Notes under the pieces: model-generated | Told to the model about the DNA's origin: nothing | Seen by the model: only the letters and a program-made list of their open reading frames with translations | Database searches by the model: none | In this document: piece after piece, positions 45,546-56,470 of the stretch | How the letters are laid out: each line of letters starts with the position of its first letter | Numbering within the stretch: the stretch's first letter is position 1 | Source of the DNA: Trichobilharzia szidati | Taxonomy: Eukaryota; Platyhelminthes; Trematoda; Strigeidida; Schistosomatidae | Reading direction: 5' to 3' | Assembly: GCA_944472155.2 (NCBI GenBank) | Contig: OX235279.1 | Location: 158,494,199-158,558,198 of the forward strand | Length of the DNA: 64,000 nucleotides | Position numbers and translations under genes: made by a program

Positions 45546-46640
45546 TAGTCATTATTTTGCAAACAATATAACAGTTTTACAGAATGGAATTTTCAACGTC
45601 TCTATACATATTGCAACAATTTATTTCCTTTTATAAATATGTAGATACTTAAAATTTGAAAAAAACCATTAATAATAAAACTACAAAAACCTGAAGGTTG
45701 GTGAAAACATAGTAATAAATAGACGGTGTCACAGATAATACACTTAATAATGATAATCATTGCTCACAATTTGCTGTTCACCTATTGATTTAAAATGGAT
45801 ATAAGTTCTTTCCTAATTTTCGTCTTTTTTCATGCAAAACCCGTGTTAAATATGGTGGTATTGTAGAATTCTTTGATATTTAGTTGTACGAGCGTAAATT
45901 CTTTTGAAGTTTCTTGTGGTTTTACCTGAAGATATACAAAACAAAAGTTGGGAACAAAGAGGATGTTCATTATCAGACAAGATAACTTTAGCCAAATGCT
46001 TGCAAGATGTGAAGTGTCTATTGACAATAATATCAGTTAGCTGAGTCAAAGGTACACCACTAAACCTACTTACAATCTTCAATGCTCTACATAATATGAT
46101 ATAATCGTTTTTGTGAAGTCCAGGGAAGAATAAATAGGGCAATCAATAAAAAAGAATGAGCATAATACATGGATTAACAAATTGTAAGACAAGAGGTTGA
46201 GTTTTCCCAGAAAGTCTCAACTTCTTTACGTAATAAGTCAGACGAAAACTTTTCTTAGAAATCAACAGACTATGAGACGACCTACAGGAATCACGGGGCT
46301 GAATCAATCCACACAAGTCCTTTTCACATCTGAACCTAATATCAACATTATGATATATTTAGGTGAATTCAGTTTAAAACTGTTTAGGTGAGACCATTTG
46401 TTAACTTCAGATAAGAATCTGTTCATACAAAAACAGTCCAATGCAGAAACTACTGGGACAGATCATCGGCATATTTGAGGAATATGAAAGGCCATGTAAA
46501 GTGAAAGAAAAAAGACATGGGGAGAGTACAACAGCTTCAGGCACACCAGCTTCCATAAGCAAAGAACATGGGTTGCTTCCCTTTCAAAACATTATGTTAT
46601 TTTCTACCCGATAAATAAGAAGACAGCCACCTGGTTTCCC
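45546..46640 (-). pseudogene. CR1-like non-LTR retrotransposon fragment, decayed
   Basis: On the - strand, 46,470-46,560 reads 'AGVPEAVVLSPCLFSFTLHG' (RT motif B, GVPQG..LSP..F), and the following 'KYADD'-like site is frameshifted. Decayed sequence runs down to a 3' AAT-repeat end at 45,546. Shared blocks with the 8,045-9,230 fragment include 'tggattaacaaattgtaag' near 46,170. No usable frame. Confidence 0.6.
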
Positions 46641-46849
46641 AGAACTCACTGCTTACTGAAATCAGTTTGCTGAGTTAAAGTGCCCCAAGAACAGAGTCAA
46701 AAGTAGCAGCATTTTGTAGTCTAAGAAAGAGAGGCTTGTGCCTTTATCAAGACGTGAAACAATACTGTGACTGAGTAGAACGACGGCGTCTAAAGTACTT
46801 CTGTTGCATTTGCAAGCAAACCCCTTTGTAACTAATTAAAAACGCCCAT
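46641..46849. other. Short unassigned stretch
   Basis: Nothing recognised. Confidence 0.5.
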
Positions 46850-46990
46850 TAAAATTTTCAAAAGAATGGACACGGAACAAAGTACCATTTTCGATAAATT
46901 CATCCTCGGGCTCTACAATTATATATACATTATAATGAATGAATGAATGAATTAGCCTTATGAACGACATTAATGTTTAAATAATATCGA

Positions 46991-47845
46991 GTCAATAATA
47001 TTGATAATATTATCCTCAAACCATTGCATAATATAGTGAAATATAGCGTCAGAGATGTATTTGAATTCGTAGACAAAATAAAAGATATTAATATCAAGCA
47101 CAAAACCATGATATCTCTGGACATAACATCTTTATTCACAATTGTACCTCTAATAGAAACAGTTAATTATATATGTGAACAAGGGGACAAGCAGTCGATA
47201 AACATTGGAATCCATATTGAAATCCTAAAAGAATTGATATTAAGATGTACCATGAATGTAAACTTCAAATTTGACGGCACGCTTTACAGGCAAGTGGACG
47301 GGGTGGCGATGGGCTCCCCATTGGGTCCCATTCTGGCTGATTTCTTTCTAAGTAAGCTAGAAAATGGACCTCTGAACAACCTTATCAGTAAGCTCTCATT
47401 TTATTGCCGATATATGGATGATACCTTTATTCTTTGTGATAATGGTTCTGATAGGAGTACAATAATTACTGAATTCAATGAAGTACATTCGGCTATGAAA
47501 TTCACATGCAAAGAGGAATCCCAAGACAGAATTGCCTTCCTGGATGTCCTACTTACAAGAAAAAAAGACGGTAGCATAAAAAGAAATTTGCATAGAAAAA
47601 GCACTTGGACAGGACAATATACACACTTTCACAGCTTCATTCCTATCAATTACAAAAGAAATTTAGTGAAGACCCTTAGCCACAGAGTTAGAGCTATATG
47701 CTCTGAAGAAGTAATTGAAGATGAATTAAGCATTGTATATGATACTTTGATCGAAAATGGTTATCCTGACAAATTTATCAAGAAACACATGACAAAGAAA
47801 GCGGAAAAGGACTACTCACTGTCTGTAAACAAGAAGCCTTTATAA
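46991..47845 (+). pseudogene. PLE lineage C reverse transcriptase (5'-truncated)
   Basis: The reverse transcriptase copies element RNA into DNA in the nucleus. The frame is open from just after a stop at 46,982, with no genuine start; TTG at 47,024 is only a reference point. From there: motif A 'SLDITSLFT' (residues 31-39), motif B 'DGVAMGSPLGP' (92-102), motif C 'RYMDDTF' (129-135, both aspartates), 'AFLDVLLTRKKDG' (171-183), and the PLE-specific 'STWTGQYTHFHSF' (193-205). All visible palm motifs are intact, which is exceptional here. The N-terminal domain is missing, and the frame stops with TAA at 47,843-47,845. Confidence 0.85.
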
Positions 47846-48370
47846 ATACGACTACAATTCATGGGCGATATACCAAGCGAGATAATTATGAAGAAATTAA
47901 GAAAATCAGTTCAAAGAACTTTTAATGCTGGTGAACTACACGTATTATTCTCTACACGACCGATGGTGCTACCTCGACTGAAAGATGAAGTACCTAGACT
48001 AGCCACTTCAAATTGTATCTACCAATTCAACTGCGCTTGTGGAGCGAGTTATATTGGCCGTTGCTCTAGGAACTTGATTTTTCATGCTCGAGAACATATC
48101 CCACTATGGCTAAGTAAAGGTGTAGTTAAAACTATTAACAGCTCGATATTAGACCATCTGGTGCAAACCGGTCACAAAGCCAGCGTAGAAGAATCCTTCT
48201 CTATAATATACCGGGTGCCTAACAAATTACCAAAATCGTCGAAGCACCGCATGCTCCAAACAGCAGAGGCTATTGCAATTCGCCTCAAACAACCAGTGCT
48301 CTGTGTTCAAAAGAAGCAAGTCCAGCCTCTACTACTGCCCTGGCCCTCAGTAGAAACTATAAACTCATGA
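47846..48370 (+). pseudogene. PLE lineage C GIY-YIG endonuclease, downstream of one in-frame stop
   Basis: Same reading frame as the RT, separated only by TAA at 47,843. The codons after the stop read 'IRLQFMGDIPSEI', the usual PLE junction, so the stop replaces one sense codon. From ATG 47,861: 'CIYQFNCAC' (GIY motif, residues 52-60), 'SYIGRCSR' (YIG, 63-70), 'AREH' (76-79, catalytic Arg and His), 'ILDHLVQTGH' (96-105), 'AEAIAI' (135-140, catalytic Glu). The CAC pair and the spacing are typical. All key residues are present. PLE endonucleases nick target DNA to prime reverse transcription. Confidence 0.85.
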
Positions 48371-48610
48371 ATTTGTACTATTATCTTTCCTATTTTTCTG
48401 ACATTCAGTTTATTTTATGTTGATACTGTTCAGCTGTAATCTATCAATATTATTGATTCGATGTTACTTAAACAACATTAATGTCGTTCATAAGACTAAT
48501 TCATTCATTCATTATAATGTATATATAATTGTAGAACCTGATGATGAATTTATCGAAAAGAGTACTCTTTGTTCCTTGTCCATTCCTTTGAAAACCACTT
48601 TGTGTCATTA

Positions 48611-49154
48611 AAACTTTCACAAAAAAGCTTTTACGAACATGCAAGAGAAACTTTTCCGTAATTTGTTCTCAAAGATAGCAATTGGCCTAAAACTTTAGAA
48701 CTTTATTGTAACGGAGCAATTTTGTTATCAGATAAGCAAATAAGATGAATTTTTTTATATTTGTCACTCACACATAACACAAACCTTTTCCAGGGATAAA
48801 AAGAAAATAAAATTTATTTTTTCTTATCTGCTAGAAATAACTTTTGATAGTAACAAAATAACTTCAACGTCTTATCAGCTGAAAACAAAATTCCACTTCA
48901 ACTGGCTTGAATAAATGTGAAGGAAAAAATTCAAATGTGTGATCTTCAGAGTGAAAGCTTGTTTACTTTTTAAAGATGAACAACATTTAGAAATATATTT
49001 ATTTATGTTTCTTTTAAACGAAGACTTGTGTACCTAGGCTCTTTATTTGTGGTCGTTAATAGTGTCATTTTAGAAGGGGAATTTTAAAAAATAAAAATGG
49101 CAGTTCATATGACATCAAAAATGAATCAATCTATTATCGATACAAGAAGGAAAT
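48611..49154. other. Unassigned AT-rich DNA
   Basis: Nothing recognised. Confidence 0.5.
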
Positions 49155-50150
49155 TTAAGCAGTATAGTTGAGTGTTATTGCTAGTGTGTGATACAGTATT
49201 ATTTACTGATGATGTTGTGAATGCAATTCATTCCTGATCATAATCACAACAAGGCAGTCACAACTTTAAAACTTATTCCGGAAACATGGACCTTGACAGC
49301 TGTCATTCCAGAGACGTCAGACGATATCAGAAGGGGACTACTCAATAAGCTCGACGTCAGAATTCGCTTCAAAACATCAGTCACACTCATTACAAAGCAA
49401 CCTTGTCCACATAAAAGACCAAATCCCCAAAGATTCTCTATCTAATTGTGTTTATAAAATAAAATGCTTGCTTGGAATCTGATGCGATATACATCGGACA
49501 AACATCGATAGAGAGAAATCAAAATCAGAAGAAATGAACGCCATAGAGCATCCGTTCAAACACCATGAAATCCATTTGGACTAGAAAAGCTTGAAAAATC
49601 ATCAGCCATAGCCTGTCTACACGCTATAGAATCAAGCCACAAAATTGATTCTGACAACATTGAAATAATCCAGAAAAAGCACTTCAGAAACCACAAAGAA
49701 TGTCTCGTATCATCAGAAGCACTTTATATCAAGTGAAATCCAAATCGTCTGAATAGGAATAATGGATTAAAACAGATTTTGACCCCGTGAAATGACAAAA
49801 TCAACACGAATGTGATAAGCAATTTCATTATGTAAACACACGCTGCTTGTATAATTTTACACACTTATCAAATCCAACAATCTACACCTGGTTGTGTTAT
49901 CTTTACCTTTTGGCCAATTTGACAACGAAAAATGACCCCATACTGAGGAACGATGATCAAGTTGTTATATATAAGCTGAGTTTTGTAAATTCTGGTTTAA
50001 TGATACTTTGATAAAGCTATTATTATTAAATAGAGAAACATCAGTAAAAACAACAATGTCGTTTTGTTTTTCATTCATTGGGAAATACACGAAAACCTTT
50101 ATTATAATGAATAGCATATACCCAATGCTCAAATTTTTTCACACTGTTAA
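49155..50150 (+). pseudogene. Penelope-like element lineage B, endonuclease copy with 3' part
   Basis: It starts with a terminal-repeat-like piece (49,155-49,240) in the inverse sense. Then 'ETSDDIRRGLLNKLDVRIRF' (about 49,312-49,370), a stop where the 25.6 kb copy reads 'FNCVYKIKC', a broken YIG region ('TSDKH' in a shifted frame), 'EKSSAIA' near 49,590 and 'SSEALYIK' near 49,712-49,735 (catalytic Glu). 3' non-coding sequence continues to about 50,150 and matches the inverse of 24,825-25,300. Confidence 0.75.
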
Positions 50151-50154
50151 AAGT

Positions 50155-50440
50155 GAACTTGGTTTGGCCATATTTAACTTTTAAACATCATTTACACAGT
50201 TCTATTAGTTCCTATCCTCTGATTTTGATTGGTAGTAATATCCGGCATATCCCTTGTACCAGCATCGTGTCATTCCTGTTGCACGTGGTTGGTGTAGATT
50301 CGATGAACAAAGATTGTGTGATCAGCCTTTCCCTTCAACTACTTATATTAGTTTGCAAAACTGTAATTTCGTCCCATCCCATTGTGTGATTGTGTGTCAA
50401 TTCATGCATTGTGTTTGATGAGTTCTACTCTAAGCTATAC
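50155..50440 (-). pseudogene. PLE lineage A endonuclease C-terminal fragment
   Basis: 'tggttggtgtagattcgatg' and 'atcagcctttcccttcaact' are the inverse of the '..ITE.LFIES.PNTCN' coding region seen at 29,165-29,220, in broken frames. Abuts lineage B on its left. Confidence 0.65.
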
Positions 50441-50499
50441 GTCTACGCCAGTATCATAAGAGTGTTTTAAATGATGCGAAACAGTGGAGACATAAAAAC

Positions 50500-50582
50500 A
50501 AATTTTGAGAGTTATGTGACTGACTTGATATGATTCTGAGCAGTTGGTTGTGCTCGAAATATCATCAGTAAAAAAATGTTGT
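50500..50582 (+). mobile_element. Lineage A PLE terminal repeat piece
   Basis: 'gactgacttgatatgattct' and 'tgtgctcgaaatatcatcag' match the lineage A terminus at 12,085 and 42,800. Confidence 0.6.
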
Positions 50583-51063
50583 ATCACTGGATACTTTTTT
50601 CATATCAAATATAGTAATTTTATGGTGAGACCATTTTTTGGCCGGGTTGGAGGGAGTCAGCTTTTTATTGTTAAATATCTAGTGAGACCAAGTTATAGTA
50701 ACAAGGAGAAAACAGTTTTACTGCCTGATTAACAGGTTGTTACATATCTTACACTTTGCATAATAGTTACTTTTGACAGATATTTTCAGTTCGAAAAGCA
50801 TATTTATGAATCACACTCGCAATCTGTAATTTCGCCCAGTTTGAAGAGAAATGTTAGGACACTTCGATGTGACTAACAAGCCCTACTAGCTGTTGTGAGT
50901 AATAGCCATCTACTTATATAAACCAATCAGTAGTAGATAGAACTGTATCCCTTAAGATCAAGAACAAACTTCTTCTTTTGCAGTTCAAGAAGTTTTGTAA
51001 TTCGACTGTGAAAGGAGAATTATTTTCAGTACTCAAATGTCACATTGATAATAATGGCTTCTG
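50583..51063. other. Unassigned DNA
   Basis: Nothing recognised. Confidence 0.5.
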
Positions 51064-51074
51064 TGAAACAAAGT

Positions 51075-51308
51075 TTTTTTTTCCTTCACATTCCCAGTGG
51101 AACATAGGGCCTCAAGCTAGTGGCTTGAAGTTTCTGTAGCAGTGTTTATTTTACAGGATGGGGTTGCTAGCCTCATGCCCAACCTTTCCTCTTCACCGGC
51201 TTTTTATTACTGGTTTGGCGAGGTAAAGGAGTACGTGGGTGGGGGATCGAACCCCGGACCATGAGCGTGGTCGGCGAGCGTCCTAACCGCTGTGCCACCG
51301 GCGCATCA
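51075..51308 (-). mobile_element. SINE-T, full length, with 11-bp target-site duplication
   Basis: The duplication 'tgaaacaaagt' lies at 51,064-51,074 and 51,309-51,319. Tail first: T-run, 'ttcccagtggaacatagggc', 'gtggcttgaagtttctgtag', 'ggatggggttgctagcctca', head complement 'gatcgaaccccggacca' and 'ctaaccgctgtgcc'. Well preserved and very close to the 33,524 copy. Confidence 0.92.
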
Positions 51309-51439
51309 TGAAACAAAGTAATCAAGGCCTTTTTTGTGTACTGGTTATTCTGAAAGCCTGATCGATTTCCACTGTATGTTCCGTGTCAGTTGGTTTTCTG
51401 GGGACTGCGCCGCATGGTCGTACTTTTCTGCTTTACACA

Positions 51440-51910
51440 CGGAGGCTTTTAGGGGTATACTGTCATCTCAGTCCTTCCTACATACTTGCTGGCCCAAGTG
51501 TTAACGTGAATGGATAAATGCACTTTAAGTCAACATGAGCAGGATACTTGTCTACGTTTGAGTAAATTAATGAGCATACCGTGGTGTGAAGAGGAATCAG
51601 TCTGGTGAGGAAGAATGTTTTCTTCAGTCCACTCTTGATTCTTTTCTCGGTTCCTGTGGATATTTCCTTACCCTTGTACACCAGAGAGGTAAACATTGGT
51701 TTCTTTTCAACTAGTTCGGGGTTAAGTCTAGGTGTTTTCACACTTCCATGATTTGATATACACTATCAGGGATTTCCATTCTTGATAAGGTCCTCTTCGA
51801 TAAGTTCGAGTTTCTCTCCAATCCTATCTTCTGAACATGAAGCCTTATTCCTGCTAAAGACCGTTTTTACTAGCCACTGTTTTAGACCATTGGGTAAAAG
51901 CCCTGAGAAT
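51440..51910 (-). pseudogene. Penelope-like element fragment, RT end to start of endonuclease
   Basis: On the - strand, 'EDRIGEKLELIEEDLI' (about 51,790-51,835), then from 51,741 'LNPELVEKKPMFTSLVYKGK', 'TEKRIKSGLKKTFFLTRLI' and 'SNVDKYPAHVDLKCIYPFT'. The latter is the run-in to the GIY motif. The endonuclease stops abruptly at about 51,480. The frame over 51,478-51,741 is clean, which suggests a moderate age. It is either lineage C or a close sister. Confidence 0.7.
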
Positions 51911-51957
51911 ACAAGTACTGAACAATCGAAGGGAGAGAGAGGTATATATATAAGACA

Positions 51958-52105
51958 AATGAAACCGTGTGACTAAACTGATATGATTATGAGGAATAAT
52001 TGATGCTCGAAACAACATAACTTTATTAATGCTACATCACTGTGTGATATTTTGAATAAGCTTATCTAATATGGAATTACATTCTACCACAGTGTCTAAG
52101 TTCCA
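51958..52105 (+). mobile_element. Lineage A PLE terminal repeat piece
   Basis: 'gactaaactgatatgattat', 'ttgatgctcgaaacaaca', 'cttatctaatatggaattac' and 'ccacagtgtctaagttcc', in the same order as 12,070-12,250. Confidence 0.65.
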
Positions 52106-52425
52106 CTCTTACACTGACCAGTCCAAGTTTCTTTTCTATAGACGAAGTTTTCAATCGTCCTATCACTTCTTTTTATGTTGAGATCTAGTAAGTGGAACTG
52201 ACTGTCACGTTCTTGATCCATTCTGAATACAATGTGTGGACATGTTGTATTGAGTTTCTCAGACATCGCAGATGCGTGGTCCATATTACTGCAAACCAAA
52301 ATCATGTCGTCAGCATACCTGTAGAAATAGGTGGTCCACCCTGCTTCCGACTTCATTCGAGTCTGTGCACGATGGGTCATGAATTAGACCTAGAGTCGAA
52401 TGCATAGCTACCCTGACTGGGAGCG
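52096..52425 (-). pseudogene. PLE reverse transcriptase fragment (motif C region)
   Basis: The - strand frame 52,096-52,380 encodes 'YFYRYADDMILVCSN' (motif C with both aspartates), 'FRMDQERDSQFHLLDLNIKR' and 'NFVYRKETWTGQC', the PLE-specific post-palm block. Open over 94 codons. Bounded on the right by an inversion point near 52,400-52,430. Confidence 0.75.
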
Positions 52426-52429
52426 GAGC

Positions 52430-52635
52430 ATCTACCATATTTTTGAGTATGTCTCTAAAATTCTTCTCATGAAAGGCGAAAAAGTGCTGTCAAGTGCAAT
52501 ATCCAGAAACCTGATTGAAAAGGGACATGCAGTGGAAACTGACCAGGCTTTCAAAATAATTAGCATACGAAGAAAAATCATACTTTCTGAGTTTAGAAGA
52601 TTGATGACGAGCTCCAAAGGGAAGATAAAATAGGG
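52430..52635 (+). pseudogene. PLE endonuclease C-terminal fragment, inverted relative to the RT piece
   Basis: The + strand encodes 'SSAISRNLIEKGHAVETDQA' and 'FKIISIRRKIILSEFRRL', matching the GIY-YIG C-terminal region ('HLVQTGH', 'SFSIIYRV') at 48,150-48,230. The catalytic Glu block is lost. It adjoins the RT fragment on the other strand, so an inversion split one element or two copies joined. Confidence 0.65.
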
Positions 52636-52727
52636 TCCACGGAATTATCAGGTCTACAAAGTCTCTAGTTCTCTGACGATTCTATGCATTCTAGTAACCT
52701 GTTAAGTTATTTTGAAGGTCAGATTGG

Positions 52728-53053
52728 ATGAAGAAATATGACCAGGTGACGGAGAGCCAGACAGAGACTGCAGGAGTGGGGCTGAAAGATAAAATCACCG
52801 GTACTAATGAAACACCAAAGCCCAAAGGCTATTCAAGGGGCATGTAATGAAGAAACACAGTGAGAATTTTGATAGCAACAAGCAGTTTCTACATGCCCTG
52901 ATAAAAAGCACTCATGAGTATCTTATTAGTATCAACAGTGTCATAGAATTGTTAGTTGGGCATCAAAATTGGTTCAACGATTTAAAGGTGGAATTTCCTG
53001 TAACAGTGAAAACATCTGGTTACATAATGCATAATTTATTCGTCAAAAATTAA
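52728..53053 (+). other. Two short abutting open frames, unknown
   Basis: Frame 1 (ATG 52,728 to TAA 52,845) encodes 39 residues including 'YDQVTESQTETAGVG'. Frame 2 (ATG 52,847 to 53,053) encodes 68 residues including 'NKQFLHALIKSTHEYLIS' and 'VGHQNWFNDLKVEF'. They overlap as TAATG. The residue mix is balanced and protein-like. No family recognised. It could be element 5' coding sequence, a host exon or chance. Confidence 0.2.
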
Positions 53054-53689
53054 GAAAATGTAAACTTGTGACTCAATTAATAAAACTGTTAACGTAAGAA
53101 AAATCAGACGTGATGTACGCAAATTACTAAATTTGTTAAATTATTAAGAAACACAATGTGGGGTGGATGGAAGAATGTGAACATGTTCAAGGCAAAGAGA
53201 AAGGGTTTTACAAACGTTTTTTCCTTAACACACAGCTTCTTCAGAGGAATTCTGACATTGTCTTCTGCCTACAGATAATGAACTCATGAAGCAGAGTGAA
53301 AATTCTTTAGAATACAAGAAAAACTTTCAACAATTTGTTGATACAGATATAATGATTAATATAAACAAGATAGGCGTAAATAGAACTGAGAGACAACTTC
53401 GTTCGCTGCTTAACTAACCATGAAGAGAGATTTTTGAAGTCAACCCAAGTGTACACCTAGTTTACTTGGCTTGACTGGAACAGTCAGACAGCTGGATAGT
53501 TACGGTGGAGGGGAAATCAGGTAGTTTTTCCTTATTTTCAAAACGCGAAAAGGGTTATGAAAAGATATGGCAGGTCTGCCATACTGAGTAGTCTTTATAT
53601 GTTATTTTTTAAATGCTGTGTTACATTGTCACTGAAAATGCTTACAGGCATATTGTTAGATAGGCATGTTCTAAATCCCAAAGTGGAGA
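53054..53689. other. Unassigned DNA
   Basis: Nothing recognised. Confidence 0.5.
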
Positions 53690-54605
53690 CACTGACCAGG
53701 ATTGTTCCAAGTGGAGTTTTGCATACAGAGCATCTTTTAGTCTCTTCAGGATAACGCAACTTAATGTTTCGCTTGGTGTGGATAACAGCATGATTCTGCT
53801 GCAGATTTGGTAGTTTGATAGGGTAGCCTCTCTTCCAATCAGTAGGTACATCTTCTTGCTTCCGAAAGTTTTGTAATAGTGACATGACCATGTCCACTGA
53901 GGTCCCTGGATCTGTTTTCAGCCCCACCACATATATATTCTGTTCGATCCCACTGCCTTCCCAAGCTACTGTTAGTAGCCTGACTGCATTCACGGCTTCT
54001 GCTTTTGTTGGGGAACTGGTGTCCACTGGCAATTCTGTGGCTGTTGGTGGTATTTTTGGAAGAGTTGCAGGTGATGACTGGGTCGAGAGTCCTTTGGCTT
54101 GAACAGTCTGTTGTTTCTTTAGTTTCTCCTCTTAGCTAATCAGTCTTCCTTCACAATCTATTATTGGTTTCATCTGTGTTTATCTCTTCCTGGATAGCGA
54201 CCTGATCACCTAATATTGTGTTCATCTCCTATATTACCATCTCTTTCTCCTCTGTTAGCTTCCACTGGTCTGTGGAGAACCAAATCAAACCATGCCTGAT
54301 GCTTTTTCCCAGGATGGCTATACAGACTTTCTTTTACATAGGTTTCAGAGATCGCCAGTGTTCTTCCAAAAAGGTTTCCTTTATGACGCCTCGTGGTGTC
54401 TTTGATTTCGCTCTGCGGACTATAGTGAGTATGTCATTTGTTTGACAGTCCCATTTCTGAGTGTTAAAATCGAATTGTGGTCTGTCCACAGTTATTTCGA
54501 GGGTTCCTTGTACTAGATAACGGTCTGAGCATACATTCGTTCCTCTTTTCAACTGTGTATCCAACAGCCTCCACCTCTGCCTTCTTGAGATTGGCATGAA
54601 TTCTA
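53690..54605 (-). pseudogene. RTE (SR2-like) fragment, endonuclease end to RT fingers
   Basis: On the - strand from 54,597: 'RWRLLDTQLKRGTNVCSDRY' (end of the endonuclease), 'PQFDFNTQKW', decayed linker, then at 54,032 'LPVDTSSPTKAEAVNAVRLL'-like sequence, 'LKTDPGTSVDMVMSLLQN' and 'VPTDWKRGYPIKLP' (RT fingers). 'LSCVILKRLKDALYAKL' follows in a shifted frame. The palm and C-terminus are absent, so the copy is truncated at its 3' side or interrupted by rearrangement. Confidence 0.8.
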
Positions 54606-55589
54606 TCTAGTATCTGATGTGTCCATTAGAACTATCTGGAAATAATCTAAACTTAATTCATACACATGCAATTTAAAGCTAAGCGAAAAATCGTATTCCC
54701 TAAAAGAATCAAATTCCTTTACAAACAACCAAGTTAAATTTTTGGTAAAAATTCACAATCTTCAGTAAATGTCTATAGGCTAAGTATATAATCAAAATTC
54801 ATTGAAATCGTTCTATTCCCTCTCAGCAATATATATAAACAACTATTGTCAGAGGTAATGCTGTACGGTGAACAGATCAAAGATTATAAATATATTCATA
54901 ATAGGCAGTGTGGTGAGAGCCATGGCCGAGATGAAAAATGACTATTCTTTCTTTCTTTTTTTGGTTGTTTAGCTTTGAAGAAGAAATAGACATTTTGGTA
55001 AAATGAAAATATGCACGCTAGGAAAAAGATAGATAGATAGATACATAGATAGATAGAAAGAAGGAGAATTTTTCTAAAACAAAATCTTTCGATCACAACA
55101 CCGGTTAATAAATGTGAAAGTGTACTCGAATTTCTCTGTCCATGTATGTGCATATGTGAGCAAGTATGCATGTGTGTTTGTGCGTGAAAGTAAGACTTTA
55201 TGTAAATAAAAGCGACATGTATATAAAATTCTGTGTTTTTTGGCTATAAAAAGTTGTTCTTAAGTTATAATTTATTAATTTGTCTTTTTGTATGCCGTAT
55301 ATAGGATGAAATGCATTCATTTTCTACCAGTTATAACTAAGGACAGTATTGCCTCTTTTTTTACTTGTGATCTTCTGTCCATACTATTGAACCGAACTGA
55401 TCGATGTTACATTAGCATAAATCTTAGCTATGAAATCCAGCACGCGTATTTCACACCATTTGTGGACTCCTCAGTCGAATGTATCTACATCTTACTGAGT
55501 AAGGATTGATTTCACTGACATTTGAAGAAGACATTTCGGTATGAAAATATCAACGGGAGGAAAACAGTAGTGTTGTTATTCCCTTAGAT
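54606..55589. other. Unassigned, with a (TAGA)n microsatellite
   Basis: A (GATA)n-type run lies at 55,027-55,056. The - strand frame there is an artefact. Nothing else recognised. Confidence 0.55.
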
Positions 55590-56470
55590 TCTGAGTGGAT
55601 TACAGAGGTTCACTAATACACATCCTTTTCATTCTGTTCTGCTCAGTTCTCTTCCCTATGTTATCCTTGGAGTCAAAAACCCAACTCACTGTTTTTCATT
55701 GAGGTCTTCCCAAAGTGCCTTGTGTCAAGTGTCACCTCCAATATGTATGGCCAATCGAATTCTATTTTATTAAATATCCTTGTTGGGCAAAAGGTTCTTA
55801 ACCGGTTCCTTACGCAGTGAAATCTTGTTGCTAATATTTTCCGACCATTTCAAATTTAATATCGAGCTGGCGAGGACCAGTGTTGATGAAATTCTGCGTT
55901 CTAGTCGAAACCCTATGGATGATGCACCAATTCTCTGAACCATTGAGAATAATTTTTCTCTATGATGAGTACAGTTGAGCAATGAAGGTCTGCCCTGAGC
56001 GTCCGATCCTAGCTTTAAAAAATTCCCATCCTTGCTGCCCAGATAAGTGGAAGAGACGATTTCCCTTAAATTTGTCAAGTTGGTAGTGACTGATGCTTGC
56101 TGTTGTTGCCTTCTCCATCTTCTCTTTGTTCACTTAAAAACTTACCTTCACTGCCTCTTCTGACAAATCCATGGTTATGCCTGTAGATTTTAGACCTTGA
56201 TAAAACTAGTCATAAATTGTCCGTGATGTGCAGACCTGCTAGAGTCTTACCGTTAGCCCAATGCGTGCTTTTCTTCTCATTCCCCACAGTATGCTTCATG
56301 ATGCAGTTTGCTACGACGGGGGTCTTAAACGGTGACAGCTGACAGTCGTGTCTTAACACTGACTTCATTTCCAACGCTTCACTGGGCTTACCATTTTGAA
56401 ACGCCTGCCACTCAACATCATCAAAATATAGCCGTTGAATGAGGTTTATAAACGTTTTCAACATCGTACT
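55590..56470 (-). pseudogene. RTE-2 fragment, RT motif B to C-terminus, decayed
   Basis: On the - strand from 56,464: 'LKTFINLIQRLYFDDVEWQA', 'NGKPSEALEMKSVLRHDCQL' and 'SPF' (motif B region), then, after a gap, 'STYLGSKDGNF' (TYLGS block, 56,030-56,060). Then 'KLGSDAQGRPSLLNC' and decayed C-terminal pieces reading 'GTG.EPFAQQGYLIK' and 'IGHTYWR' near 55,740-55,800. Same subfamily as 43,260-44,100. Confidence 0.65.

Larger units (their letters stand above)
46850..48610 (+). mobile_element. Penelope-like element lineage C, best-preserved copy, with inverted terminal repeats
   Basis: Left terminal sequence (about 46,850-47,008) is the inverse of the right one (about 48,433-48,598): 'gataaattcatcctcggg' on the left, 'gaacctgatgatgaatttatc' on the right, and both have 'cattaatgt' and a 'gaatgaatgaatga' tract. 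Between them lie the RT C-terminal two thirds and a complete endonuclease. Inverted termini around a 5'-truncated coding part are a known PLE arrangement. Confidence 0.85.

Noticed and set aside
53884..54102. 72-codon open frame on the + strand
   Set aside because: It is antisense to the RTE linker and fingers region.
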